A DNA stretch of 64,000 nucleotides from the NCBI GenBank assembly GCA_963734185.1, contig CAVTGA010000002.1, positions 2,418,001 to 2,482,000 on the forward strand. Reading direction: 5' to 3'. This document shows positions 35,645-43,396 of this stretch, piece after piece. The DNA is from PALSA-894 sp963734185 (lineage in GTDB: Bacteria > Pseudomonadota > Alphaproteobacteria > Rhizobiales > Xanthobacteraceae). A program made the translations under genes and the position numbers. Position 1 is the first letter of the stretch. Each line of letters opens with the position of its first letter. The notes under the pieces were generated by a model. That model saw only the letters and a program-made list of their open reading frames with translations. It was not told the origin of the DNA and did not search any database.

Positions 35645-35664
35645 GTACGTATGATAATACGTAC
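35645..35664. promoter_or_regulatory. Palindromic operator of prlF-yhaV
   Basis: Perfect 8-base arms GTACGTAT and ATACGTAC separated by GATA, 18 bases upstream of the prlF start. Likely PrlF/YhaV autoregulatory site. Confidence 0.7.
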
Positions 35665-35738
35665 TTCGCCGAAATCAATGGCGCCTCTTGGCCGCCCTAC
35701 GCGCTGGCCTCCGCGGCAACGATCGACACCCGAACGGC

Positions 35739-38314
35739 GTGCGCCGCTGTGGCGCTGAGAAGAGGGAGTGTTCGTGAGAACGAAGCTTGCTGGCAGAGCT
35801 TCTGCCCACCCGACTTACCGGTGCCGACGATGAGTTGGCTGAGATCCCGAAAGGGGAACGGGACCAGAGCATGTCGGGACATCACCTCAAACCGGGTGCC
35901 GCAACCTGGTGGCCGGGTGCTGGGCAAGGTGCGCGTGGTGAAGGTTGGGTTACCTGAACTCCAGTCTCCAGCGGTTAATCGGTAAGCGATGGCGAACGCG
36001 GCTGACACGCCATTTTCGTGCGGGGCGGGGAGCGTCGGCCTAGTGAACCGCCGCCAGTCTGCACGGCGCAGCCTCGATCAGAGGAGCAAGGAGACGAACG
36101 GAGCACCTCAACGCACTGCAACTCCTCGTCGGCGTAACTGCGGGATCGCCTACCCAGGCCCGTGTTGCGGGACCTGCATGGCGACGGAGCCGTCGTAGTA
36201 CCCGAAGGCCCGGCGTAACGGCCGGGACAGCCACGCGTCGCAGTGGTCCGTCAGTCACCCGGTAACAGTCAGTCCGTGGACAGCCGCGCGCATAAGCGCC
36301 GGGCGACCGGAGCGAAAGTGCCACCGGCTGGGGGAAGGACGGCAGTTCTGCGTCTCTCGACACGATCGACGGAGAGGTCCTGCTGATGCAGACCGTCACC
36401 ATCCAGCGACGCATCGAGCAACTTCCGGTCCTGTCGCGTGCGGGCAAGCGGATCAACGGCCTTCACCGCCTGATGAGGTCGCCATACCTCTATGGGCGGG
36501 CCTACGTCAGGATATCCCGCAACAAGGGTGCTCTGACTCCGGGTGTTGATGGTCAGACCTTCGACGGCATGTCGCTCACGAAGCTCGAGCATCTCGCCCG
36601 GCGCGTCGCGCAAGGCCGCTATCGCCCCCGCCCGGTTCGACGGGTGTACATCCCGAAGGCCAGCGGCAAGTTGCGGCCGCTCGGCATCCCGACGGTGGAG
36701 GACCGTCTTGTCCAGGAGGTGGTGCGCGTGATCCTGGCGGCGATCTACGAGCCGGTGTTCTCGCAGCACAGCCACGGGTTCCGACCCGGCCGCTCCTGCC
36801 ACACCGCGCTCGAAGAAATCCGCAATACCTGGACGGGAGCCAAATGGCTGATCGAAGTGGACGTGCGTGGGTTCTTCGACACCATCGACCACGACATCCT
36901 GCTGCGGCTGCTCGCGCGGCGCATCGACGATCCTCGCTTCGTCGACCTGATCGGGCAAATGCTCAAAGCCGGGTGCCTGGACGACTGGGTGTACGAGCGG
37001 ACCTACAGCGGCACGCCGCAAGGCGGGGTCGTATCGCCCATCCTGGCCAACATCTACCTGCATGAACTGGACACGTTCATGGCGGAGACGACGGCCGGCT
37101 TCGATCGCGGTACAACGCGGCGCGCGCATCCTGGCTATGCAGCCTTGACGCGTCGCGTGCTGCGCCTGCGCCGTGAAATCGACGCGCTCCGCGCCAGTGG
37201 CGCGGACGAGGCTGAGGTCCGCAGGTGCTTGAAGCGGATCAAGGCGATCGAGCAGGAACGGCGGACAATCCCGTCCGTCGATCCGATGGACCCGAACTTC
37301 CGCCGCCTGCGCTATTGCCGCTACGCCGACGACTTCCTGATCGGCATCATCGGCAGCAAGGGGGAAGCATGGCAGATGATGGCGAATGTTCAGGACTTCC
37401 TGGCCACGCGCTTGAAGCTTGCCGTGTCACCTGAGAAGAGCGGGATCACAAGCGCGTCGAAGGGAGCGCGGTTCCTCGGCTACCACGTGTGTGCCTTCAC
37501 GTTGCGCTCGCCCGGGTCGATGGCCCGGCGCGTGCGCGGGGACGGCCGGACGCTGCGCGTCCGGCGACGCCCAACCCGTGGAGGCATTAAGCTGTGGGTG
37601 CCGCGCGAGCGGGTCTATGCGTTCTGCAGGCGCAAGCAGTACGGCAATCTCGACCTGCGTGATGGCCGGTCGCGCCCGCAGTTCCTGGACTCCAGCGATG
37701 CCGAGATCGTGTTGGCCTTCAACTCGGAGCTTCGCGGCTTCGCCAACTACTATGCGATCGCCGATGGCGTAAAGAGTTCGCTCAGTCGCCTTGAACTGGT
37801 GGTGATCAGGAGCGTCATGGCGACTGTGGCATCACGGCATCGCAAGTCCGCGAGCTGGGCCAAGAAGCATCTGAGGCTGGGATCGGACCATGGCGTCACT
37901 TGCATGGTCCGCGGCAAGCCCCGTGTCCTGAAGCTATGGAAGCTGAAGCACCTGGACCTTGCGCCCTGGCATCGGGCGGCCGTGGACACCATCACGGTCG
38001 GCTCGCGCCTGGCGCAGAGCCGCAACGACCTCATCGCTCGCCTCAGCGCCCGCAGGTGCGAAGCGTGCGGCGATATCGATGGGCCGTTCGAGATGCATCA
38101 CGTCCGCGCGCTGAAGGACAAAAGCGGCGAACCGTTCACGGTGTTGAAGCGAGTAGCACGGCAGCGCAAGACCACCGTCCTGTGCCGCCGCTGCCATGTC
38201 GCAATCCATGCCGGCCGGATCGCAAGCAGAGCGGAGAGCCGTGTGCGTTGAAAGGCGCACGCACGGTTCGGGGGGGGCGTTGGGCTGTCCTCGCAAGAGG
38301 CGGCCCGCGCCTAC
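35739..38314 (+). mobile_element. Group II intron with HNH maturase
   Basis: A GTGCG-type 5' end at 35739 and the domain V hairpin at about 38234-38270 (gagagccgtgtgcgttgaaa, then ggcgcacgcacggttcg) enclose about 650 bases of structured leader and a 621-codon maturase gene, the usual plan of a ~2.5-kb bacterial intron. The 3' end is uncertain by a few bases (38311-38320). A 5' end at the GTGCG near 36017 was considered but leaves too little room for domains I-III. It differs in lineage from the intron at 28960. Confidence 0.7.
36386..38251 (+). CDS. Group II intron reverse transcriptase/maturase with HNH endonuclease
   Basis: 621 residues. RT blocks include IPKASGKLRPLGIPTVEDRL, SHGFRPGRSCHTAL, VDVRGFFDTIDHDIL (158-172), YSGTPQGGVVSPILANIYLH and catalytic YADD (313-316). 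A maturase (X) region follows, then a C-terminal HNH/Zn domain (CEACG, MHHVRALKDKSGEP, VLCRRCHVAIHAGR). The protein splices the intron RNA and reverse-transcribes it at the target. Its TGA lies in the domain V loop, so the frame reads into the catalytic RNA. Confidence 0.95.
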   Translation: MQTVTIQRRIEQLPVLSRAGKRINGLHRLMRSPYLYGRAYVRISRNKGALTPGVDGQTFDGMSLTKLEHLARRVAQGRYRPRPVRRVYIPKASGKLRPLGIPTVEDRLVQEVVRVILAAIYEPVFSQHSHGFRPGRSCHTALEEIRNTWTGAKWLIEVDVRGFFDTIDHDILLRLLARRIDDPRFVDLIGQMLKAGCLDDWVYERTYSGTPQGGVVSPILANIYLHELDTFMAETTAGFDRGTTRRAHPGYAALTRRVLRLRREIDALRASGADEAEVRRCLKRIKAIEQERRTIPSVDPMDPNFRRLRYCRYADDFLIGIIGSKGEAWQMMANVQDFLATRLKLAVSPEKSGITSASKGARFLGYHVCAFTLRSPGSMARRVRGDGRTLRVRRRPTRGGIKLWVPRERVYAFCRRKQYGNLDLRDGRSRPQFLDSSDAEIVLAFNSELRGFANYYAIADGVKSSLSRLELVVIRSVMATVASRHRKSASWAKKHLRLGSDHGVTCMVRGKPRVLKLWKLKHLDLAPWHRAAVDTITVGSRLAQSRNDLIARLSARRCEACGDIDGPFEMHHVRALKDKSGEPFTVLKRVARQRKTTVLCRRCHVAIHAGRIASRAESRVR

Positions 38315-38377
38315 CCTACCGAGACGCAAGGCGCTCTCCTACGCCCCGCGGGCGCGGGAGAGCATGACCGGAGTTGC

Positions 38378-40060
38378 TCACATATTGCCGTGGCCGCGCT
38401 TGATCGTCTGGCGGATCACCGGTGCCGTGACCTGATCCGAGATCTGGATATTCCATAGTTCGCTGGTCCCCTGCGCGGCGAAGTCGGCGAACAGTTTCGG
38501 GATCACCGACACATCGCGGATCTCGTGGCCGCGCAGGCCGAAGCCGCGTGCGATGTTTTCCAGCGCGGGCCGGCCGAACACGGCCAGGCTGTCGTCGATG
38601 CCGTCGGCGCGCAGCTTGTGAAACTCCGAGCCGTATCCGCCGTCGTTCATCGCGCAGATCAGGATGCGATATCCTTGACGCTTGAGCGTCTCGAGCTCCT
38701 GGATATGGAACAACAGCCCGCCGTCGCCTTCGAACAGCACGATCCTGCCCGCGCGGCCCTGGCGGCGCGCCGCCGCGACCCCGAGCGCATAGGACAGGCC
38801 GTTGCCGACCGCGCCGAATTCACGCACGGTCGTATAGCGCTCGGCCGGCCGGCCAACCATCTGGGCGGGGAAATAGGCCTGATGGCCGCCGCCGACGACG
38901 ATGTCCCAATCCTTTGGAACGACCGCGTCGATCGCTTCGACCACCGCGCGCGGATCCAGCAACCCGGGCTCGATATCGAATGGCTCCGAGTCCGCCGGCT
39001 CGGTCGCGATGCGATGCGCGAGCTCCTTCGAGCGGATGGCTGCCGCCGTCGGTTTGCCGACACCCAACGTCTTGTCGAGGCCGGCAAGGATTGCTTCGAC
39101 GCCGACCAGCGCATCGGATCTGACATAGATGTCGGCGGCCGCCTGCCCGTCGCGCAAGCCGCGCGGGGCATCGTCCAGCTGGATCTTGCAGGCCTTTGCG
39201 AAGTTGTGCCCGCCACCGACGTAGTAGGACAGGCTGGTACCGACCGCGAGCACGACGTCCGCGGCCTCGTACATCTCTTTGCCCAACGACGTGAAGTAGC
39301 TGCCGGTGATGCCGAGCCCGAACGGATGGTCGTGAAAAAGACCGCGCGCGGGCAGCGTGTTGGATAAGAGCGCGCCGCAGCGATCGGCGAGCTTGATCAC
39401 CGCCTCGCGCGCGCCGGACCACAGCACGCCACGGCCACCGAGGATGATCGGCCGCTTCGCGACCGCGAGCCGCTCGACCGCCTCGGCCACGAGCTGCGGA
39501 TCGGGCTGCATGCGCCCGACCTTGGGCCGGTACCTCGCCGAGGTCTCGTAGGGCTGGTTGGCCATGTATTCGACCTTCTGCAGGTCGTAGGGAACGCCCA
39601 GCACCACCGGGCAGCGCTCGTGCCTGGCGATGTGGAAGGCCTCGCGCACGTGGTCCATCATGCGCGGCACGCTGTGCGCCGCGATGTAACGCGCGCCGGT
39701 CGCCGTCACCAGCGGCGCCTGGTCGATGGCCTGGTTGTAGAACCTGGCGTTGATCGGCGCCTCGCCGGCGAACACCACCAGCGGCAGGCCGGCGCGAACC
39801 GCGGCCGGCAGCGCCGTCATCAGCTGGGTCACGCCGGGGCCGCAGGTGACCGAGGCAACGGCGACCTTGCCGGTGGCCACGTTGTAGGCCGTCGCCGCCG
39901 CGACGGTCACGTGCTCATGCCTGACGTGGACCGTATGCACGCCCGGCAGTTGGGCGAAGGCGGTGCACCAGTGCATGTTGCCGTCGCCCATCAGGACGAA
40001 CTGCGTGTCTATCCCCTCCGCCAGGAACGCTTCGGCGAGGGCTTGGTAGAGTTTGGGCAT
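38378..40060 (-). CDS. Thiamine diphosphate-dependent enzyme (acetolactate synthase-like)
   Basis: 560 residues from the ATG giving MPKLYQALAEAFLAEG. The Pyr domain has a Glu in the VRHEHVTVAAATAYN motif and the PP domain has FEGDGGLLFHIQELETLK...MNDGGYG, the ThDP/Mg signature. A central Rossmann domain carries ILGGRGVLW. This is the benzoylformate decarboxylase/acetolactate synthase superfamily; the substrate cannot be told from sequence. It is not next to an ilvH-type small subunit, so it is unlikely to be the biosynthetic enzyme. Confidence 0.85.
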   Translation of the reverse strand: MPKLYQALAEAFLAEGIDTQFVLMGDGNMHWCTAFAQLPGVHTVHVRHEHVTVAAATAYNVATGKVAVASVTCGPGVTQLMTALPAAVRAGLPLVVFAGEAPINARFYNQAIDQAPLVTATGARYIAAHSVPRMMDHVREAFHIARHERCPVVLGVPYDLQKVEYMANQPYETSARYRPKVGRMQPDPQLVAEAVERLAVAKRPIILGGRGVLWSGAREAVIKLADRCGALLSNTLPARGLFHDHPFGLGITGSYFTSLGKEMYEAADVVLAVGTSLSYYVGGGHNFAKACKIQLDDAPRGLRDGQAAADIYVRSDALVGVEAILAGLDKTLGVGKPTAAAIRSKELAHRIATEPADSEPFDIEPGLLDPRAVVEAIDAVVPKDWDIVVGGGHQAYFPAQMVGRPAERYTTVREFGAVGNGLSYALGVAAARRQGRAGRIVLFEGDGGLLFHIQELETLKRQGYRILICAMNDGGYGSEFHKLRADGIDDSLAVFGRPALENIARGFGLRGHEIRDVSVIPKLFADFAAQGTSELWNIQISDQVTAPVIRQTIKRGHGNM

Positions 40061-40136
40061 GGGCGCGATGCTGCTTGGATCGTGAAGTGATCCGGTACGC
40101 AACCATGCCCGGCGACGCCCCGTCAATTCGATTGAG

Positions 40137-40374
40137 TAGGTAGCCCGGGGTGAGCGCAGCGAAACCCGGGAACAGTCGAGCCTCGGGCGTCGCCGGTCCC
40201 GGATTTCGCCATAGCGCGTCGAAGACGCGCGTAAACGCGCTTATGGCTCAATCCGCGCTACGCGTGCTAGAGCGTTTTCCGGCGAAGTGTGCAGCGGTTC
40301 GCCGTGAGACAAACGCGACCACGTAAGGAATCTAGAGCATGATCCGATTCCATTTGAACGGATCATGCTCCAGC
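40137..40374. repeat. Composite of family-B and family-D palindromic repeats
   Basis: The 40061-40426 gap holds no gene. gtagcccggggtgagcgcag to cggatttcgccatagcgcgt is a family-B unit, followed by the gcgtcgaagacgcgcgtaaa hairpin. agagcatgatccgattccat and ggatcatgctcc (about 40334-40372) form a family-D unit. Confidence 0.7.
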
Positions 40375-40426
40375 GCCTTGCGGTAAAGAACCTGGCAGAG
40401 CACCATGTGGCAAGACTGCCGAGAGA

Positions 40427-40921
40427 ATGCATATGAGGGCTTCCAAAGTATTCAAGCCGACGGATTTGCCGGAGAGCAATGCATCCGGGTATCCGGCACC
40501 ATTTCGTGACGGCCAGCGCAAACGATGGAACCGTCGTCTAGGCGATTACGGTGGGCTTAAAAACTACGGAGTGAACTTCGTACGCGTCGAGCCGGGCGGC
40601 CAGTCTTCGGCCCGGCACGCCCACACAAGACAGGATGAATTCGTTTACATCATCGAAGGCGAATTCGTCCTCGTCACCGATGCGGGGCGCGAGACCGTCG
40701 GGCCGGGAACTTGCATCGCATTCCCGGCGGGCACTGGAGACGGTCACCACTTCCTGAATGTGACCGACAAAGATGCCGCGTTTCTGGTCGTGGGAGATCG
40801 CACGCCAGGCGACGAAGTCACCTATCCGGACATCGATTTGGAATTGAAGGCAGGCTCCGATGGAGCAAAGACGTTTAGGCATAAGGATGGCACGCCGTAT
40901 CCGAAACGTGAGCGCGATTAA
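40427..40921 (+). CDS. Cupin-domain protein
   Basis: 164 residues (162 if the second ATG at 40433 is used). The cupin motifs are RVEPGGQSSARHAHTRQDEF and GTCIAFPAGTGDGHHFLN, with two His, one Glu-type and one late His as metal ligands. The family includes isomerases, dioxygenases and sugar-binding proteins; I cannot assign a reaction. It has lower GC and A/T-richer codons at the start than its neighbours. Confidence 0.85.
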   Translation: MHMRASKVFKPTDLPESNASGYPAPFRDGQRKRWNRRLGDYGGLKNYGVNFVRVEPGGQSSARHAHTRQDEFVYIIEGEFVLVTDAGRETVGPGTCIAFPAGTGDGHHFLNVTDKDAAFLVVGDRTPGDEVTYPDIDLELKAGSDGAKTFRHKDGTPYPKRERD

Positions 40922-40931
40922 ACACTCGGCC

Positions 40932-41018
40932 CTATTCGACCTTGATCTCGGCCGCCTTGATCAGCGGCCACCATTTCGCAATTTCGGCCTTCTGATGCGT
41001 GTCGAGAGCCTGCGGGTT
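40932..41018 (-). pseudogene. C-terminal remnant of a Bug/TctC solute-binding protein
   Basis: The minus-strand frame ends NPQALDTHQKAEIAKWWPLI and KAAEIKVE before its stop, the standard last helix of tripartite tricarboxylate transporter substrate-binding proteins. No Bug sequence is seen further upstream. It is a fossil of about 29 codons. Confidence 0.6.
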
Positions 41019-41039
41019 CTGCAAGTGGCCGGCACCCTT

Positions 41040-41348
41040 CACCGCGGCGGCAGCCCGATTGGCCGAGGCGATCGACCGCGCCAAGCTCGTGCGCGCCATC
41101 GATGACGTCATATGGACCGCCGTGCGGGAACACGCCTTGCACCTCACGCTTCCCGATGGGCGCGCGCTTCTGATCGGCGGCGAGGTTGCGGATTGCGGCG
41201 ACGAGTGCGCCGACCCTTGGGTCTACAACGACGTCGTCGTGCGGCACCCGGGCGGAGCAATCGAGATTCTCACCTATCCGCCCAACTCTTCCCGCACGCG
41301 CGCTGGGAGGTCGGCGCGCTCATGGGCGCGCATTTCTTTAAAAGATGA
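41040..41348 (+). pseudogene. Frameshifted fragment of an uncharacterised propeller-like protein
   Basis: One frame reads HALHLTLPDGRALLIGGEVA and WVYNDVVVRHPGGAIEILTY. A shift near 41285 brings FPHARWEVGALMGAHFF in the next frame. I recall proteins with the run LIGGE...YNDV...G.IEI.GYP..FP...H.ATLVG, so this looks like a broken copy. Neither frame has a convincing start. Confidence 0.45.
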
Positions 41349-41466
41349 TCGTCTCATGGGCTTGCGCGAGTGGCGGGGATTGCGCAGGATCGAGGCGCAG
41401 CACACCCGCTGCGGGACGAAGCGCGATGGGCCGGCGGTGCGATAGCTGCGCAACATGGGGGCTGAC

Positions 41467-41841
41467 ATGACCGCCTACAACATCGTTCGCTTCCGCACCA
41501 AGCCCGGCTGCGAACAACAGTTCATCGATACGCACAAGCGCGCGCGTGCTGCCTTGAAGGGCTTTCGCGGGGGCGCGCTGGTCAAGACCGGCGAACGGAC
41601 CTTCTGCTTCGTCGGCGAGTGGACCAGCATTCAGAAGATCGCCGATGCTCGGCCGCAAATGATCGCGCTGCTCGACACCATGCGCGCCTATCTCGAGGAC
41701 CTTGGCGGCGGCCTCGGGCTGACCGACCCGGTTTCCGGAGAGACGGTGGTCGATCTGAGTGCGCTGAAGCCCAAGCCGAAGAAGACGCCGAAACCCAAGA
41801 AGGCAAAGAAGGCGAAGAAGGCCAAGAAGGCGAAGAAATAG
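41467..41841 (+). CDS. Dimeric alpha/beta-barrel (ABM-like) protein with Lys-rich tail
   Basis: 124 residues. The first ~95 (YNIVRFRTKPGCEQQFIDTH, RTFCFVGEWTS, LDTMRAYLEDLGGGLGLTDP) look like an antibiotic-biosynthesis-monooxygenase/stress-responsive barrel. The last ~28 residues are a KPK/KAKK repeat of Lys, Ala and Pro, a histone-H1-like basic tail. ATG 41467 is the start that begins the fold. Reaction unknown. Confidence 0.65.
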   Translation: MTAYNIVRFRTKPGCEQQFIDTHKRARAALKGFRGGALVKTGERTFCFVGEWTSIQKIADARPQMIALLDTMRAYLEDLGGGLGLTDPVSGETVVDLSALKPKPKKTPKPKKAKKAKKAKKAKK

Positions 41842-41971
41842 CGGCTTGCTGAGGCGCGTCCTCATAAATCGCGGCTGCTCGCATTTGCGCTGATGTCCGC
41901 TTAGGTCCCACGCGCGGCGGAAAAGCGGACATGCCGGGAGGTCCGAGTTCGGGCCAAAGCCCGCTTTAGAC

Positions 41972-42496
41972 TCAATCCGCGCTACGCGTGCTTGGTGCCG
42001 GGAGCCCAGCGGCGCAGCAGACGGTGTGCTCGATCAAGGCAAGAAATTCCATGTAGGTGTCCTCCTCGAACATCGGATAACCTTTCTCGTAGCGCTCGCG
42101 CACGTAAGCCAATGCAGCGGCGACGCCTTGCATCGTTTGCGGGACCGTTACAACGAGACGGTCGATCGCGTCACTTTCGATGCGCCCCAACCGGCCTTCT
42201 TCCGCCCGCACTTCAGCGTAGCGCTTTCTGGCGGCGCGGCGCGTGCCACGTCTGGCGACATCGAGGGCGTCTTCCGCGGCCGCGACCGCGTCGAGAATCG
42301 CATTGACATCGTCATAGGCGCGGACGTGCGCCCCGATCGCCGCGAAGATCGGATCAGGAACCGTTGCTACAGCCACGGCTGCGGCCGGTGTCGCAACGCC
42401 TGCGGCCGGCATGACCGCGGCGGGGACCGTCGCTATCGCGGCGACGCCTGAAAGCAAGCCGCGCCGTGTGATAGAATCGCGCTTAGCCTGCGCCAT
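41972..42496 (-). CDS. Exported hypothetical protein with Tat-like signal
   Basis: 174 residues with an N-terminal SITRRGLLSGVAAIATVPAA resembling a twin-arginine signal, an Ala/Val-rich stretch and a helical body (AIGAHVRAYDDVNAILDAVA, ALAYVRERYEKGYPMFEEDT). Similar proteins are frequent in Bradyrhizobium-like accessory regions; no function is known to me. Its start codon overlaps that of the divergent gene on a CATG. Confidence 0.6.
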   Translation of the reverse strand: MAQAKRDSITRRGLLSGVAAIATVPAAVMPAAGVATPAAAVAVATVPDPIFAAIGAHVRAYDDVNAILDAVAAAEDALDVARRGTRRAARKRYAEVRAEEGRLGRIESDAIDRLVVTVPQTMQGVAAALAYVRERYEKGYPMFEEDTYMEFLALIEHTVCCAAGLPAPSTRSAD

Positions 42497-42704
42497 GGAT
42501 TTATCCTCCGTGGCTCGGGTCAGGCCCGTCGCGGTGTTTCAGCACCTCGGCGGGGGGAAAACTCCTTCGCTGGGCGTCCGCGTCCAACCGGAAACCAAGG
42601 CAGCGCTGGAAAAGGCTGCGGCAGACGATTTGCGCACTGTTTCGTCGCTGGTCGAAAAAATCTTGATCGAGTGGCTGCGGAGGAAGGGCTACCTGAAGCA
42701 ATAG
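42495..42704 (+). CDS. Small ribbon-helix-helix-like protein
   Basis: 69 residues. The conserved part is KTPSLGVRVQPETKAALEKA then LRTVSSLVEKILIEWLRRKG, a MetJ/Arc-like DNA-binding segment. The start is uncertain: the ATG at 42495 overlaps the divergent gene's start, and the GTG at about 42510 or a later site could be used. Confidence 0.6.
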   Translation: MDLSSVARVRPVAVFQHLGGGKTPSLGVRVQPETKAALEKAAADDLRTVSSLVEKILIEWLRRKGYLKQ

Positions 42705-42763
42705 CGCTTAGCTGGGGTCATTCGATCCCGGCCTCCCGCTATCCGCAAGAGGAGCGGAACCGC

Positions 42764-43123
42764 ATGAAAAGAGGAAGTATCACGAAATTTAAGCTCGACC
42801 CGAAGAAGCCGCCCAAGAGCGATTGGGGCGTCTTCGACGCCATGAGTGAGGCAGACCGCCACCGGGCAGCACTTTCGGACCCGGACGCGCAGCCGGCGAC
42901 GAAGGCGCAGCTTGCGCGTGCCCGCCGCGTGCCGACCGTGCGCGCGCTGCGCACGAAGCTGAAGCTGACGCAGGAGGAGTTCGCGACCCGGTTCCACCTT
43001 CCTTTGGGAACCGTGCGGGACTGGGAGCAAGGCGCACACCGTCCCGACAAGGCGGCGCAAGTGCTGCTGACGGTCATCGCGCAAGACCCGGACGCGGTGG
43101 CACGCGCGCTTGAACGTTCGTAG
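42764..43123 (+). CDS. XRE-family regulator/antitoxin-like protein
   Basis: 119 residues with a basic N-terminus (MKRGSITKFKLDPKKPPKSD) like BrnA/HigA-type antitoxins and a C-terminal HTH (LRTKLKLTQEEFATRFHLPL, GTVRDWEQGAHRPDKAAQ). ATG 42764 follows gaggag. No toxin is recognisable next to it. The TAG stop is supplied by a family-A repeat. Confidence 0.8.
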   Translation: MKRGSITKFKLDPKKPPKSDWGVFDAMSEADRHRAALSDPDAQPATKAQLARARRVPTVRALRTKLKLTQEEFATRFHLPLGTVRDWEQGAHRPDKAAQVLLTVIAQDPDAVARALERS

Positions 43124-43396
43124 GGTGGGTTGGCGCGCAGCGTGGGTGGGGCCGATCTCGGAATTGTGCGCGTCCGGCGTCGACCTTCACCACGCGCCCG
43201 GGGGCGGCAGTCGAGGATTTCCTCGCGCATCGCGCGGAGCCGCGCGAGGAGGAAAAGCCGCCGCGCTCACGCGGCCGCGGGAACGCCCGGTATCTCACGC
43301 GGAAGCAGCGGCATGAGCGGATGATGGAGAAAAGATCCGGGTGACAACGTGTATAGTGGCCCGCGCAAACCCGCGCGCGCTCAGGACATTTAAGTC
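43124..43396. other. Intergenic region with partial family-A repeat
   Basis: Starts inside a degenerate family-A repeat (gtagggtgggttggcgcgca) and carries several short GC-rich inverted repeats (gcgcgaggaggaaaagccgc region). No gene or clear promoter seen. Confidence 0.45.

Noticed and set aside
36017..36030. GTGCG near 36017 as the 5' end of the second group II intron
   Set aside because: Only ~370 bases would remain before the maturase start, too short for domains I-III. The GTGCG at 35739 gives the usual ~650 bases.
38378..40060. Naming the ThDP enzyme as ilvB or a specific decarboxylase
   Set aside because: The ThDP and Pyr motifs are clear, but no small subunit or pathway gene is adjacent and substrate residues cannot be judged by eye.
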